A stretch of 64,000 nt of DNA from Janthinobacterium aquaticum (lineage in GTDB: Bacteria; Pseudomonadota; Gammaproteobacteria; Burkholderiales; Burkholderiaceae_D). The DNA lies in NCBI RefSeq assembly GCF_009208565.1, contig NZ_WFLK01000001.1, positions 124,001 to 188,000 on the forward strand, read 5' to 3'. Both the position numbers and the translations under genes were made by a program. The notes beneath the pieces are model-generated. The model had not been told where the DNA came from. It ran no database searches and worked only from the letters and a program-made list of their open reading frames with translations. Of this stretch, positions 17,950-26,877 are shown in pieces (the stretch's first letter is position 1; each line of letters opens with the position of its first letter).

Positions 17950-19799
17950 AGCTGCCACAAACGCAGCGGCAGCAATCCCCACCAGGCCAGCACCAGCAAC
18001 AACTGCAAGGCTGCCAGCAAGGCGAGCCAGTCGACTCTTTCTTGCGCAGTGGCGCCGCGCTCGCGCCAGCAGCGTGCCAGGCCGAACGCCACCGCCAGCG
18101 GCAGCGCAATGGTGGCCAACAGCAGCAGCACGCTGGCCGGCGAGACTTCGCCCAGCGACTGCCACGACTGCAAATAAAACAGCGGCAACGTCAACAGCAG
18201 CGCCAGTTCGGCCAGCAGCGGCGCAAACAGATGGTCGCGCCGGCTCAAGACACGCCTGGCGGCGCGCCACAATCCCACCAGCAGCACATACAGCAAGCCA
18301 ATCACGCCCAGCGCCGCGCTGGCCCATAGCACCAGCATGCGCAGCATCGAGGCGCGCTCCCAGGTGTGCAGGCCGTCGCTGATCACATGGCGCCCTTCGC
18401 TTTGCAGCAGCACGTGCGAGGCAGCGCTGCGGTCGCTGGCGCGAAACAGCATGCCGTCCACCGGTTCGAGCTCCTTCGGCTCGCCCTGGAACGGAATCAG
18501 ATACATATTGTCGCCGTCCCATTTCAGGCGCAGAAAACCAAATACCGTATCGACCCAGGCCATGCCGGCCAGGCCGCCGGAAGCCGGCACATAGACGCCC
18601 TGCCAGTTTTCCACCGTGGGCGCCGGCGTGCCGCGCGGGGCTGGCGCGCGCAGCGGCAGGTCAAGCTCGCGCAGCAGCAAACGGTTGAAGCGCTCGTAGT
18701 CGGCCTGTTCCACGTCAGCGTTAAAGCCGATAAAGTAGGCGCTTTTCTGTTCGGGGAAAATGCACAGCATGGCGCGAAAGCCCACCGTGGTGCCAGGATG
18801 GCAGGCGCCGGACACATTGTGGCGGTCGCGCGTGGCCAGCGCCAGGCCATGGCCGGCCAAGAGGCCCGCCTGCGCCGCATCGGTGCCTTCTGGCGTGGCC
18901 AGCGCTGCCATCAACCCGGGAGCCACCAGCACCTGGTCGCCAGCCTTGCCGTCTCCGAGCAGGAACTGCGCAAGCCTGGCCATATCGGCTGCCGTGGTAG
19001 TGAACTGTCCGGCCGGGCGCAGATACAGCGGCACGGCCGGCTGCGTCCGGCCGTGCTCGAAGTGCCCCATCGCCAGGCGCGGGTCGACCTGCACGCCCAG
19101 CTGGCCGCCCGGGCGCGGCCCGGTTTGCGTGACAAAACCGAAGGTGCTGTCGCGCATGCCGAGCAGCGGCAGCAGGTGCGCGTCGAGATAGCTTTCATAG
19201 CGCTGGCCGGCAATCTTTTCAATCACCATGCCCAGCACGCCATAGCCCATGTTGGAATAGGCATAGCGGCTGCCGGGCCGGGTGCGCACGCGCAGCAGCC
19301 GGCTGCCGTCGAGCGCCTCGGCCAGCGGCGTATCGGGTGTGGGTTTGCTGCTGAAAGCCTGCCAGAAGCGGATATTATCGAGTCCTGCCGTATGGTCCAG
19401 CAAGTGGCGGATACGCACCGGGTCGCTGGCCTGCCAGCGATTGTTGATGGCCAGTTCGGGCAATACTTCACTGACCGGCGTATCGAGCTGCAGCCGGTTT
19501 TCGGTAATCAGCTGCAACACGCCCAGCGCCAGCACCACCTTGGCCACGGAACCGACCTGTACCTTGGCGTCCGGCGCCATGGCGCTGTTGCTGCCGGCAT
19601 TGGCCACGCCGGCAGCGCCCAGATTAACCCGCCCAGTGGGCAGCACTTCGCTCCATACAGCGCCAGCAAGACCCTCTTCCTTCAGCGCTGCCGTGATATC
19701 GCTGCGCAAGGCGCCGTCGGCCGCCTGGCTGCTCAAAGCCAGTACCAGGCCGCTTGCCAGCAGCAGGCAGCGCAGGCTGTTCCAGATTGATCGCTTCAT
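17946..19799 (-). CDS. Beta-lactamase-family serine hydrolase with C-terminal membrane helices
   Basis: A 617-residue exported protein: signal peptide (CLLLASGLVLALSSQAADG), then a class C beta-lactamase/DD-peptidase-like domain. SVAK in QVGSVAKVVL (Ser about residue 83) is the nucleophile motif, YSN in YAYSNMGYG is the second motif, and HPGTTVGF takes the place of the third. From about residue 480 there are four hydrophobic segments (MLVLWASAALGVIGLLYVLLV, LLAELALLLTLPLFYL, VLLLLATIALPLAVAFGLA, LALLAALQLLLVLAWWGLL), so the C-terminus is in the membrane. It may act on peptidoglycan or on D-amino-acid peptides or esters; the substrate is unknown. Its stop codon comes from the REP-like unit. 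Confidence 0.85.
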   Translation of the reverse strand: MKRSIWNSLRCLLLASGLVLALSSQAADGALRSDITAALKEEGLAGAVWSEVLPTGRVNLGAAGVANAGSNSAMAPDAKVQVGSVAKVVLALGVLQLITENRLQLDTPVSEVLPELAINNRWQASDPVRIRHLLDHTAGLDNIRFWQAFSSKPTPDTPLAEALDGSRLLRVRTRPGSRYAYSNMGYGVLGMVIEKIAGQRYESYLDAHLLPLLGMRDSTFGFVTQTGPRPGGQLGVQVDPRLAMGHFEHGRTQPAVPLYLRPAGQFTTTAADMARLAQFLLGDGKAGDQVLVAPGLMAALATPEGTDAAQAGLLAGHGLALATRDRHNVSGACHPGTTVGFRAMLCIFPEQKSAYFIGFNADVEQADYERFNRLLLRELDLPLRAPAPRGTPAPTVENWQGVYVPASGGLAGMAWVDTVFGFLRLKWDGDNMYLIPFQGEPKELEPVDGMLFRASDRSAASHVLLQSEGRHVISDGLHTWERASMLRMLVLWASAALGVIGLLYVLLVGLWRAARRVLSRRDHLFAPLLAELALLLTLPLFYLQSWQSLGEVSPASVLLLLATIALPLAVAFGLARCWRERGATAQERVDWLALLAALQLLLVLAWWGLLPLRLWQL

Positions 19800-19888
19800 G
19801 GCGTCCTTTCACGTTTTTTTTCAATCATATGCTGTCGTGCCGGTTTGATTGCTACAATCAAAACCCAGACCCTGGACCAGGAGCACCC

Positions 19889-20260
19889 ATGACACAGCAG
19901 ACAATTATTGATAACAATCCCGATATCCGTACCCAGCAGGCAAAAAACCTGGCCTGGTGGCTATATCTGATCCATGGCGCCAGCTTTGTGTTTTCGCTGG
20001 GCGCGTTTTCCTTTATTCCACTGATTATCAACTATGTGAAACAGGGCGAGTCGGCCGGCACCTTCGTGCACAGCCACCACAGCTGGCAGATCCGCTCGTT
20101 CTGGTGGTATCTGTTCTGGATGGTACTGGGCGGCGTGCTGTGGATCACGCTGATCGGCATCCCCGGCGCACTGCTGGTATGGGGCGTGGCCTGGCTGTGG
20201 AAAGCCTACCGCCTGCTGCGCGGCTTTATCGACCTCAACAACAACCAGGCAGTGCCGTAA
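19889..20260 (+). CDS. Small DUF4870-like membrane protein
   Basis: A 123-residue protein of unknown function with three hydrophobic segments (LYLIHGASFVFSLGAFSFIPLI, FWWYLFWMVLGGVLWITLIGI, GALLVWGVAWLW). The ATG at 19889 is preceded by AGGAG with 6 bases of spacing, which decides it over longer open-frame starts. The pattern of helices with charged, His-rich loops (FVHSHHSWQIRS) resembles the DUF4870 family of small inner-membrane proteins. It is divergent from the serine hydrolase and convergent with metC, with a gap of two bases to metC. Confidence 0.8.
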   Translation: MTQQTIIDNNPDIRTQQAKNLAWWLYLIHGASFVFSLGAFSFIPLIINYVKQGESAGTFVHSHHSWQIRSFWWYLFWMVLGGVLWITLIGIPGALLVWGVAWLWKAYRLLRGFIDLNNNQAVP

Positions 20261-20262
20261 TG

Positions 20263-21429
20263 CTATAACGCCGCCAGGGCCTGCGCGATATCGGCGATCA
20301 GGTCCTGCGGCGACTCCAGCCCGATATTGAAACGCACCAGCTGGCCGCCCTGCTGCCAGCTGCGCCGCATGCCATGGAGCCGGTAAGGCATCACCAGGCT
20401 ATGCGCGCCGCCCCAGCTATAGCCGATCTTGAACAGTGTCAAGGCATCGACAAACCGGTCGGTCTGCTGTTCCGTATAGCTGGCGTCAAACAGCACGGAA
20501 AACAAGCCCCCTGCCCCCGTGAAGTCGCGCTGCCAGATGGCGTGCCCCGGACAGTCCTCGAACGCCGGATGCAGCACGCTGGCAATCTCGGGCCGGCTTT
20601 TCAGCCAGGCAGCCACGCTGCGCGCGCCGGCGTCATGGGCATCGAAGCGCAGCTTCATGGTCGGCAGGCTGCGCAGCACCAGATAAGCATCGTCTGCTCC
20701 GACACCCAGCCCCAGGCGCATATGCGCCAGCGCCAGGCGGTCGTTGAGCTGCTTGTCGCGCGTGATGACGGCGCCCATCAGCACGTCCGAGCCGCCCGAG
20801 TGGTATTTGGTCAGCGCCTGCATCACGAAATCGACACCGAGATCAAAACCGCGCAGCGCCAGCCCGGCCGACCAGGTATTGTCCAGCCCGACGATCACGC
20901 CGCGCGCATGAGCGGCAGCGCAGATGGCGGGAATATCGGGCACTTCCATGGTCACCGAGCCGGGTGCTTCAGTCCAGATCAACCGCGTATTGGACTGTAT
21001 CAGCTCGGCAATGCCGGCGCCGACCAGCGGGTCGTAATAGCGCGCCGTGATGCCGAAGTCCTGCGACAGCCAGCGCCCCAGTTCGCGGTTCGGGTAGTAC
21101 ACGTTTTCCGGCAGCAACACATCGTCGCCGCTTTTGAGCAGCGCAAAGTTGGCCATGGCAATCGCCGCCAGGCCGGACGGCGCCAGCAGGCAGTGCGTGC
21201 CGCCTTCGATCTCAGCCAGCCGCGCTTCAAGCGTAAAGGTGGTGGGCGTGCCGTGCAGGCCGTAGGTGTAGGCGCTTTTATCGTGCCAGTTACCTGAACG
21301 CATCGACGCCACGTCCTTGAACAGGACGGTCGAGGCATGGTGTATAGCCTGGGGAAAGGCGGCAAAACCTTGAGGCGCCGTGTAGTCGCTGTGGATCAGT
21401 GCAGTTTGCAGGGATTTGGTCTGGGTCAT
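20263..21429 (-). CDS. metC: Cystathionine beta-lyase-type Cys/Met metabolism PLP enzyme
   Basis: A 388-residue PLP enzyme from the ATG at 21429 (MTQTKSLQTALIHSDY). It has the hallmarks of the Cys/Met-metabolism family: YTYGLHGTPTTFTLE, THCLLAPSGLAAI (phosphate-binding), IWTEAPGSVTMEV, VGLDNTWSAG (Asp contacting the cofactor) and the PLP lysine in ALTKYHSGGSD near residue 206. The expected reaction is cleavage of cystathionine to homocysteine, pyruvate and ammonia. Other C-S lyase activity is possible, since the family cannot be split by sequence inspection alone. It lies downstream of rimO but separated from it by a strong terminator, so it probably has its own promoter. Confidence 0.88.
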   Translation of the reverse strand: MTQTKSLQTALIHSDYTAPQGFAAFPQAIHHASTVLFKDVASMRSGNWHDKSAYTYGLHGTPTTFTLEARLAEIEGGTHCLLAPSGLAAIAMANFALLKSGDDVLLPENVYYPNRELGRWLSQDFGITARYYDPLVGAGIAELIQSNTRLIWTEAPGSVTMEVPDIPAICAAAHARGVIVGLDNTWSAGLALRGFDLGVDFVMQALTKYHSGGSDVLMGAVITRDKQLNDRLALAHMRLGLGVGADDAYLVLRSLPTMKLRFDAHDAGARSVAAWLKSRPEIASVLHPAFEDCPGHAIWQRDFTGAGGLFSVLFDASYTEQQTDRFVDALTLFKIGYSWGGAHSLVMPYRLHGMRRSWQQGGQLVRFNIGLESPQDLIADIAQALAAL

Positions 21430-21448
21430 CGCTAGGGCTGTGGCACGT

Positions 21449-21481
21449 AAAAAAAGGCGGGCCAGCAATGACTGGTCCGCC
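21449..21481 (-). terminator. Rho-independent terminator of rimO
   Basis: On the minus strand GGCGGACCAG-TCATTG-CTGGCCCGCC is followed by seven T. It has a 10-base stem with one mismatch and lies about 60 bases after the rimO stop and 20 bases before the metC start. Confidence 0.85.
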
Positions 21482-21542
21482 CTGATTGTACGGGCTTTCG
21501 CCCTGTCACACCGCAGCAATGTTACATCTGCTTACGTCGATC

Positions 21543-22952
21543 TTACTCTGCAGCGCCCCACAGGTCATGCGCGTCGGCCGAGGTGATTTTCACGTCGACA
21601 AACTGGCCCACCGCCAGCTTGCGGTGCGGCTCGTACGGCGGCTTGACGTAGACCACGCCATCGATTTCCGGCGCATCGGCAGCCGAGCGGCCCACGCCGC
21701 CGGTGCGTGTAATTTCATCGATCAGCACGCGCACGGTCTTGCCAACCTTCGCTTGCAAACGCTTTTTCGAGATTTCTTCCTGCAACAGCATCACGCGGCC
21801 ACGGCGCTCTTCGCGCACTTCTTCCGGCACCGGATTGGCGATCTCGTTGGCGGTAGCGCCTTCGACCGGCGAATAGGCAAAGCAGCCCAGGCGGTCGATC
21901 TGCGCTTCTTTCAGGAAGTCCAGCAGATATTCGAATTCCGCTTCCGTCTCGCCCGGGAAACCGGCAATAAAGGTCGAACGGATGGTCAGGTCCGGGTTGA
22001 TCGCGCGCCAGGCCTGGATGCGGTCGAGGTTTTTCTCGCCGCTGGCCGGACGTTTCATGCGCTTCAGCACGTCCGGATGCGCATGCTGCATTGGAATATC
22101 GAGGTAAGGCAGGATATGGCCGCCGCTCATCATCGGGATGATCTGGTCAACGTGCGGATACGGATAGACGTAGTGCAGACGCACCCAGGCGCCGTACGAC
22201 TTGGCCAGCTCGCCCAGCGCTTCGGTCAGCTGGGTCATATGGGTCTTGACGGGACGGCCGTTCCAGAAACCCGAACGGAACTTCACGTCCACGCCATAGG
22301 CCGAGGTATCCTGCGAAATGACCAGCAGTTCCTTGACGCCCGACTTGAACAGGTTTTCCGCTTCGATCATCAGTTCGCCGATCGGGCGCGACACCAGGTC
22401 GCCGCGCATCGACGGAATGATGCAGAAACTGCAGCGGTGGTTGCAGCCTTCGGAAATTTTCAGGTAGGCATAGTGCTTCGGCGTCAGCTTGATGCCTTGC
22501 GGCGGCACCAGGTCGAGGAACGGCGCGTGCGGCTTCGGCAGGTGCAGATGGACCGAATCCATCACTTCGGCCAGCGCGTGCGGACCGGTTACCGACAGCA
22601 CCTTCGGATGCACTTTCATGATGATGTCGTCGCCGGCAGCATCTTTCTTGGCGCCCAGGCAACCGGTGACGATCACCTTGCCATTTTCAGCCAGCGCTTC
22701 GCCGATCGCATCGAGCGACTCCTGCACGGCCGCGTCGATAAAGCCGCAGGTGTTGACGATGACCAGGTCGGCGCCGTCATACGATTTCGCCGTTTCATAC
22801 CCTTCGGCGCGCAGCTGGGTCAGGATCTGCTCGGAGTCGACCAGCGCTTTCGGGCAGCCGAGCGAAACAAAGCCGACTTTCGGCGCGGCACCTGGCATGG
22901 CCTGCAGGGCCTCTGGCTTGGCGGAAGGAGCAATACGGTGAATTTCAGACAT
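21543..22952 (-). CDS. rimO: Ribosomal protein S12 methylthiotransferase RimO
   Basis: A 469-residue radical-SAM enzyme that adds a methylthio group to an aspartate of ribosomal protein S12. The N-terminal UPF0004 domain carries its cysteines in [28 protein letters not shown] and [10 protein letters not shown]. The radical-SAM motif is [15 protein letters not shown], near residue 170. A C-terminal TRAM domain contains VLIDEI. The [12 protein letters not shown] start and the IPSMRG ending separate RimO from MiaB. Length is normal for the family. Confidence 0.97.
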   Translation of the reverse strand: MSEIHRIAPSAKPEALQAMPGAAPKVGFVSLGCPKALVDSEQILTQLRAEGYETAKSYDGADLVIVNTCGFIDAAVQESLDAIGEALAENGKVIVTGCLGAKKDAAGDDIIMKVHPKVLSVTGPHALAEVMDSVHLHLPKPHAPFLDLVPPQGIKLTPKHYAYLKISEGCNHRCSFCIIPSMRGDLVSRPIGELMIEAENLFKSGVKELLVISQDTSAYGVDVKFRSGFWNGRPVKTHMTQLTEALGELAKSYGAWVRLHYVYPYPHVDQIIPMMSGGHILPYLDIPMQHAHPDVLKRMKRPASGEKNLDRIQAWRAINPDLTIRSTFIAGFPGETEAEFEYLLDFLKEAQIDRLGCFAYSPVEGATANEIANPVPEEVREERRGRVMLLQEEISKKRLQAKVGKTVRVLIDEITRTGGVGRSAADAPEIDGVVYVKPPYEPHRKLAVGQFVDVKITSADAHDLWGAAE

Positions 22953-23177
22953 AGTGGGCAGCTAGGAAAATGTAAGGCGAATCGGCTATTGTACCCCGAG
23001 CGGCCCTCCCCTGTCAGCGGCGGCCTGGTTTTGCTGCGGCAGATGCAACAGAACTGGCAACAGAGTTTGTAACGCCAAAGGCGTCAGTGCCCAGGGTGAA
23101 TTGCAAAGCAAGAAGCGGATGGCGCACGCGCTTCAATGATGGTCTGATGTCATTTTCAGGCAAACAGGAGTGTCACC

Positions 23178-23663
23178 ATGCAGTTTCGTATCCGCGGTCT
23201 TTCACCCGAACCGTTCCAGCGTTTTTTTGGCCTGCCTGAGGCCGAGTTGCAGGCACAGGGCATACACCGTTATATCGTTGACGAAAAGCCAGGCTTTCCC
23301 GATCGCATAGAGCTGCGCGATGCCGAAGTGGGCGAAACGGTACTGCTGCTTAACCATGTTTGCCTGGACGCCATGACGCCATACCGCGCCTCCCACGCCA
23401 TTTTCGTACGCGAAGGCGCCAGCAATACTTACGATGCAGTCAATCAGGTGCCTGAGTCGATGCGGTGTCGCCTGTTGTCGCTGCGCGGCTACTCTGCCGG
23501 CGCAATGATGCTTGAAGCTGACGTGGTCGAAGGCACGGCGATTGAAACCGTGATCGAGCAGATTTTTGCCAATCCGGAGGTCAGCTATATCCACGTTCAC
23601 AACGCCAGGCGCGGCTGCTACGCTGGCCGGATTGACAGGGTGCAGGCAAGTGCGGAAAGCTAG
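23178..23663 (+). CDS. DUF1203 domain-containing protein
   Basis: A 161-residue soluble protein covering the whole of the DUF1203 family, function unknown. Family-like stretches are CLDAMTPYRASHAIFVREGA and SYIHVHNARRGCYAGRID. AGGAG at 23166-23170 lies 7 bases before the ATG, so the start is firm. It stands alone between rimO and the convergent MocR regulator. Confidence 0.85.
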   Translation: MQFRIRGLSPEPFQRFFGLPEAELQAQGIHRYIVDEKPGFPDRIELRDAEVGETVLLLNHVCLDAMTPYRASHAIFVREGASNTYDAVNQVPESMRCRLLSLRGYSAGAMMLEADVVEGTAIETVIEQIFANPEVSYIHVHNARRGCYAGRIDRVQASAES

Positions 23664-23699
23664 GAAACCGCGCCACAAAAGCAGAGGAACGCCGAGCTA

Positions 23700-25100
23700 T
23701 CAAGCCACGCCAGCAGCAAGCGACTTAGGCCGCCGCGCAAGCAGCTGCGACAGCCGTTGCAACCCCGCCTGCAAACGTGCGCGGTCCTTGATGCTGCCCA
23801 GCGAAATCCGGATGGCGTTGACGGTGACATTGCCGATGGCGAACTGCTCTGCCGGGGTCACGGCAATACCTTCGCTGCCGGCGACACTGGCCAGTTGCAT
23901 GGAGTTCCAGTAGGCAGGCAGTTCTAGCCACACATGCAGGCCGTCTTCGGCGCCGCTGTTGCGCCCGGACAGAATATCGAGTGCCATGCGGTGGCGCAGG
24001 CGTGCTTCCTTGCGTATGCCTGCCATCAAGGTGGCAGCCGAACCGTCAAGTATCCACTGCGTGGCCAGCGCGGCCGTCAGCGGCGCGACCATCAGCGCAA
24101 ATGACCTGAGCGCCGCCAGGAAGCGTTCGCGCTCGGGCGCCTCGCGTATCAGCACATAGGCCACCCGCAGGCCCGGTGTCAGGCATTTCGACAGGGTCGA
24201 TACATACACCGCCTGCTGCGCGGCAAATGTGGCAAGCGGCGGTGGCGGCGCGTCGGCCAGCAGCCAGTAGGGATCGTCCTCGATAATGCGCACCTGGCAG
24301 CGCTGCGCAACGCTGGCAAGCTCCTTGCGCCGGTGCACCGGCATGGTGACGGCGGTCGGGTTCTGCAGGGTCGGATTGAGATAGACCAGCCCGACCCTGT
24401 GCTGGCGGCAGGCCTGCTCAAGCAGTTCGGGCAGCATGCCGTGCTGGTCTGTTTCGACCGCAACAATGCGCCGCCCGAATTGCGCCGCCGCAGTGCGCAG
24501 GCCGGGATAACTGATGGGCTCGGCCAGGATCACGTCGCCAGGCTCGGTCAGCGCCAGGATCGATGCCGCAATCGCTGCCTGTGCACCGGAACAGACGATG
24601 ACCTGCGCGCAATCGACGTGCCCGAACATCGGCTCCAGCCATTTCGCCCCTGCCCTGCGGTCGGAATCGCTGCCGCCGGCCAGGTGGTAGGTCATCAGCA
24701 ATTCGCTATCCGCCCTCAGCAGCACCTGCGACAGTCCCTGTTTCAGCAGATCGTCAAAGTCCACGCCCTCGGGGGGCGGCGGGGTATTCATGCTCAGGTC
24801 GAGAACCGAGCTCAATTCGACTTTGGGCGCGGCAACGTAAGTGCCGCGGGCGCCGCGCCCTTCGAGCAGATGGCGCCGCCTGGCTTCATCGTAGGCACGC
24901 GTGATGGTAGTCAGATCGACATCCAATTGCGCAGCCAGCTGGCGCTGGGGCGGCAGGCGGTCACCTGGCAGCAACGAGCCGTCTGCCAGCGCGGCCTGCA
25001 AGGCATCGGCTATCTGCAGGAACCGGGGCCCTTTGCTGGCGACCAGCTGCGGCAGCCAGCCTGGCGGCTTTTCATCTTGTATGGTTTTCAACTGGGACAT
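23700..25100 (-). CDS. MocR-type GntR/aminotransferase-fold transcriptional regulator
   Basis: A 466-residue fusion. Residues about 15-85 are a GntR winged helix (LQIADALQAALADGSLLPGD, RQLAAQLDVDLTTITRAYDE), and residues about 95-460 are a type I aminotransferase fold. The PLP lysine is expected in STLSKCLTPGLR near residue 304. YLNPTLQNPTAVTMP and IIEDDPYW are the typical cofactor-region motifs. MocR proteins use PLP as a sensor, often of vitamin B6 or amino-acid status, and usually control a divergent neighbour. Here the divergent gene is a tiny membrane protein, so the target is unclear. Confidence 0.9.
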   Translation of the reverse strand: MSQLKTIQDEKPPGWLPQLVASKGPRFLQIADALQAALADGSLLPGDRLPPQRQLAAQLDVDLTTITRAYDEARRRHLLEGRGARGTYVAAPKVELSSVLDLSMNTPPPPEGVDFDDLLKQGLSQVLLRADSELLMTYHLAGGSDSDRRAGAKWLEPMFGHVDCAQVIVCSGAQAAIAASILALTEPGDVILAEPISYPGLRTAAAQFGRRIVAVETDQHGMLPELLEQACRQHRVGLVYLNPTLQNPTAVTMPVHRRKELASVAQRCQVRIIEDDPYWLLADAPPPPLATFAAQQAVYVSTLSKCLTPGLRVAYVLIREAPERERFLAALRSFALMVAPLTAALATQWILDGSAATLMAGIRKEARLRHRMALDILSGRNSGAEDGLHVWLELPAYWNSMQLASVAGSEGIAVTPAEQFAIGNVTVNAIRISLGSIKDRARLQAGLQRLSQLLARRPKSLAAGVA

Positions 25101-25286
25101 TTTGTCTCAATGTATGGATATTGCTTTCAGGTAGTATGCTTCAGAACGTGCAGCAATGCTATCGTCGAAACGCCTGAAAGATGCCTTTCAGATGGCTGCA
25201 ATCGATGGCCGCTGCCGAAGCAATGCCCTGAGGCCAAGTTCCTCATAATAGTTTGTGTCAAGTTAGAAGCTGGAAAGAATCAAAAA

Positions 25287-25526
25287 ATGGATTGGATCCC
25301 TATCGTCCTGGTGACATTCAAGGCCCTCGTGCTGGCTACGGGCATGTTTTACGCCATCAAGTGGCATTACGATCAAGGCAAGAAGAAAAAGGATCCGGCG
25401 GCAGAACAGCGCGCAGTGCTGCGGGCCAGCGGCAAGGTGATTGCCATCTTCCTGCTGTTGCTGCTGGTGGTCGGGCTCGGCACCTACTACGTGGTCAAGA
25501 TGGTCGGACTGGAAACGGTCATGTAG
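25287..25526 (+). CDS. Small two-helix membrane protein of unknown function
   Basis: A 79-residue protein with two hydrophobic segments (IVLVTFKALVLATGMFYAI and VIAIFLLLLLVVGLGTYYVV) separated by a highly basic loop (DQGKKKKDPAAEQR). GGAAAG lies about 9 bases before the ATG. It is divergent from the MocR gene and converges on the cytochrome gene across a long hairpin. No function is recognised. Confidence 0.7.
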   Translation: MDWIPIVLVTFKALVLATGMFYAIKWHYDQGKKKKDPAAEQRAVLRASGKVIAIFLLLLLVVGLGTYYVVKMVGLETVM

Positions 25527-25541
25527 TTAGGGCAAACAACT

Positions 25542-25583
25542 GGCCGCAGGCGAGGCGGCAACCACGCCAACTCGCCTGCGGCC
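25542..25583. terminator. Long hairpin between convergent genes
   Basis: GGCCGCAGGCGAG (25542-25554) pairs perfectly with CTCGCCTGCGGCC (25571-25583), a 13-base stem around a 16-base loop. There is no T-tract on either side, so it is a barrier or mRNA 3' stabiliser rather than a classic intrinsic terminator. Confidence 0.6.
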
Positions 25584-25590
25584 ATCGTCC

Positions 25591-26877
25591 TTACATGGCT
25601 GCCTTGCGCAAGGCAGCCGCACGCTTTTCCACATCAGGCCATACGGGACGCTTCGCGATGTCCACGCGGATGTAGGCGGCCAGCGCAGCGATCTGCGCAT
25701 CGGTCAGCGCGCTGGCAAATGGCGGCATATAGCGCGAAGCCTGTCCGGTGGAGCGTCCTGTTTCCAGCGGCATGCCTTCAAGCAGTACCTGGATCAGGTT
25801 ATCGGGCCGCTCGCCGGCTACCGCGGTGGCCAGTGCCAGCGGTGAGCGCGCCGATGGCAAGCCGCCAGCCGGCGCGGCGCCATGGCAGGTGGCGCAGGCG
25901 CCGGCAAACAGCGTTGCGCCCAGCTTGAGTTGCCCCGAATCGGCCTGCAGCGCCGGCGCGCCCGGCTTGGGCGGCGCGGCAGTCTGCAATGTCATCAGAT
26001 AACGGGCCATGGCCTGCGCATCTTCCTGCGGTACGCTGGCCAGGCTGTGAGTGACGGGCGCCATCGGCCCGCCGGCCGCGCCATGTTCGGGCGAATAGCC
26101 ATGGCGCAGGTACAGCGCCAGCTGTTGCTGATTCCACGGCGTCGGCCGGTCCAGCAAGGTCGTCAGCGCCGGCGCATCCCAGCCATCGACATTGCCGCCA
26201 CCGAAGGCCGGGCTGCCCTCGCCGCCGATCGGATTCAGGCTGCTGTGGCACGAGGCGCAGTGTCCGAGGCCGTTGACCAGGTAGCGGCCACGGTTCCAGG
26301 TTGCGTCCTGGCTGGCATCGTCCGCCTGCGCACCGCTGCGCAGGTACAGCAGATTCCAGCCTGCCAGCAGCGGGCGAAATCGCAGCGGCAACGGCAAGTC
26401 GTTGGCAGGCGGCTTTGCATCGACCGCTTCGCGGCTCATCAAAAAGGCATAGGCGTCGGCAATATCGGCATCCGTCATTTTCGTGTAATGAATGTACGGG
26501 AAGGCCGGATACAGCAGATGGCCGTCGCGCGCCACGCCTTGGCGCACCGCACGCGTAAAGGCTGCCAGCGACCAGTCGCCGATACCGTTACCCTCGCCGT
26601 TCGCATCCACATGCGGCGTGATATTGGTGGTGTAGAGCGTGCCGAAAGGCGTGCGCAGCGCCCGGCCGCCCGCAAATGGCGTGCCGTCCTTACTGGTATG
26701 GCACACCATGCAGTCGCCCAGCGCCACGATGCGCGCACCACGCGCCACCGCGCCCTGGTCCAGCATGGCCGATGCGACGGGTGCGACTGGCGCAATCGCC
26801 GGCTGCCAGGCAAATGCCAGCGCACCAGCCACCCCCACCACGACTACTGTCAGCGCGATTGTCCATTTCCTGTTCAT
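25591..26877 (-). CDS. Tri-haem c-type cytochrome, electron acceptor of the molybdenum oxidase
   Basis: A 428-residue periplasmic cytochrome with an N-terminal signal anchor (IALTVVVVGVAGALAFAW). Three haem-binding CxxCH motifs lie at GDCMVCHTSK (about residue 57), GHCASCHSS (about 210) and GACATCHGA (about 330). Possible axial Met ligands lie in MPPFASALTDAQI, near the C-terminus. Its start overlaps the stop of the molybdenum subunit gene by four bases (ATGA), so it is the last gene of that operon. It presumably takes electrons from the 2Fe-2S subunit to the respiratory chain. Confidence 0.92.
   Translation of the reverse strand: MNRKWTIALTVVVVGVAGALAFAWQPAIAPVAPVASAMLDQGAVARGARIVALGDCMVCHTSKDGTPFAGGRALRTPFGTLYTTNITPHVDANGEGNGIGDWSLAAFTRAVRQGVARDGHLLYPAFPYIHYTKMTDADIADAYAFLMSREAVDAKPPANDLPLPLRFRPLLAGWNLLYLRSGAQADDASQDATWNRGRYLVNGLGHCASCHSSLNPIGGEGSPAFGGGNVDGWDAPALTTLLDRPTPWNQQQLALYLRHGYSPEHGAAGGPMAPVTHSLASVPQEDAQAMARYLMTLQTAAPPKPGAPALQADSGQLKLGATLFAGACATCHGAAPAGGLPSARSPLALATAVAGERPDNLIQVLLEGMPLETGRSTGQASRYMPPFASALTDAQIAALAAYIRVDIAKRPVWPDVEKRAAALRKAAM

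Noticed and set aside
21486-23072. Plus-strand frame of 528 codons opposite rimO
   Set aside because: The minus-strand RimO has complete radical-SAM motifs; this frame has no recognisable domain.
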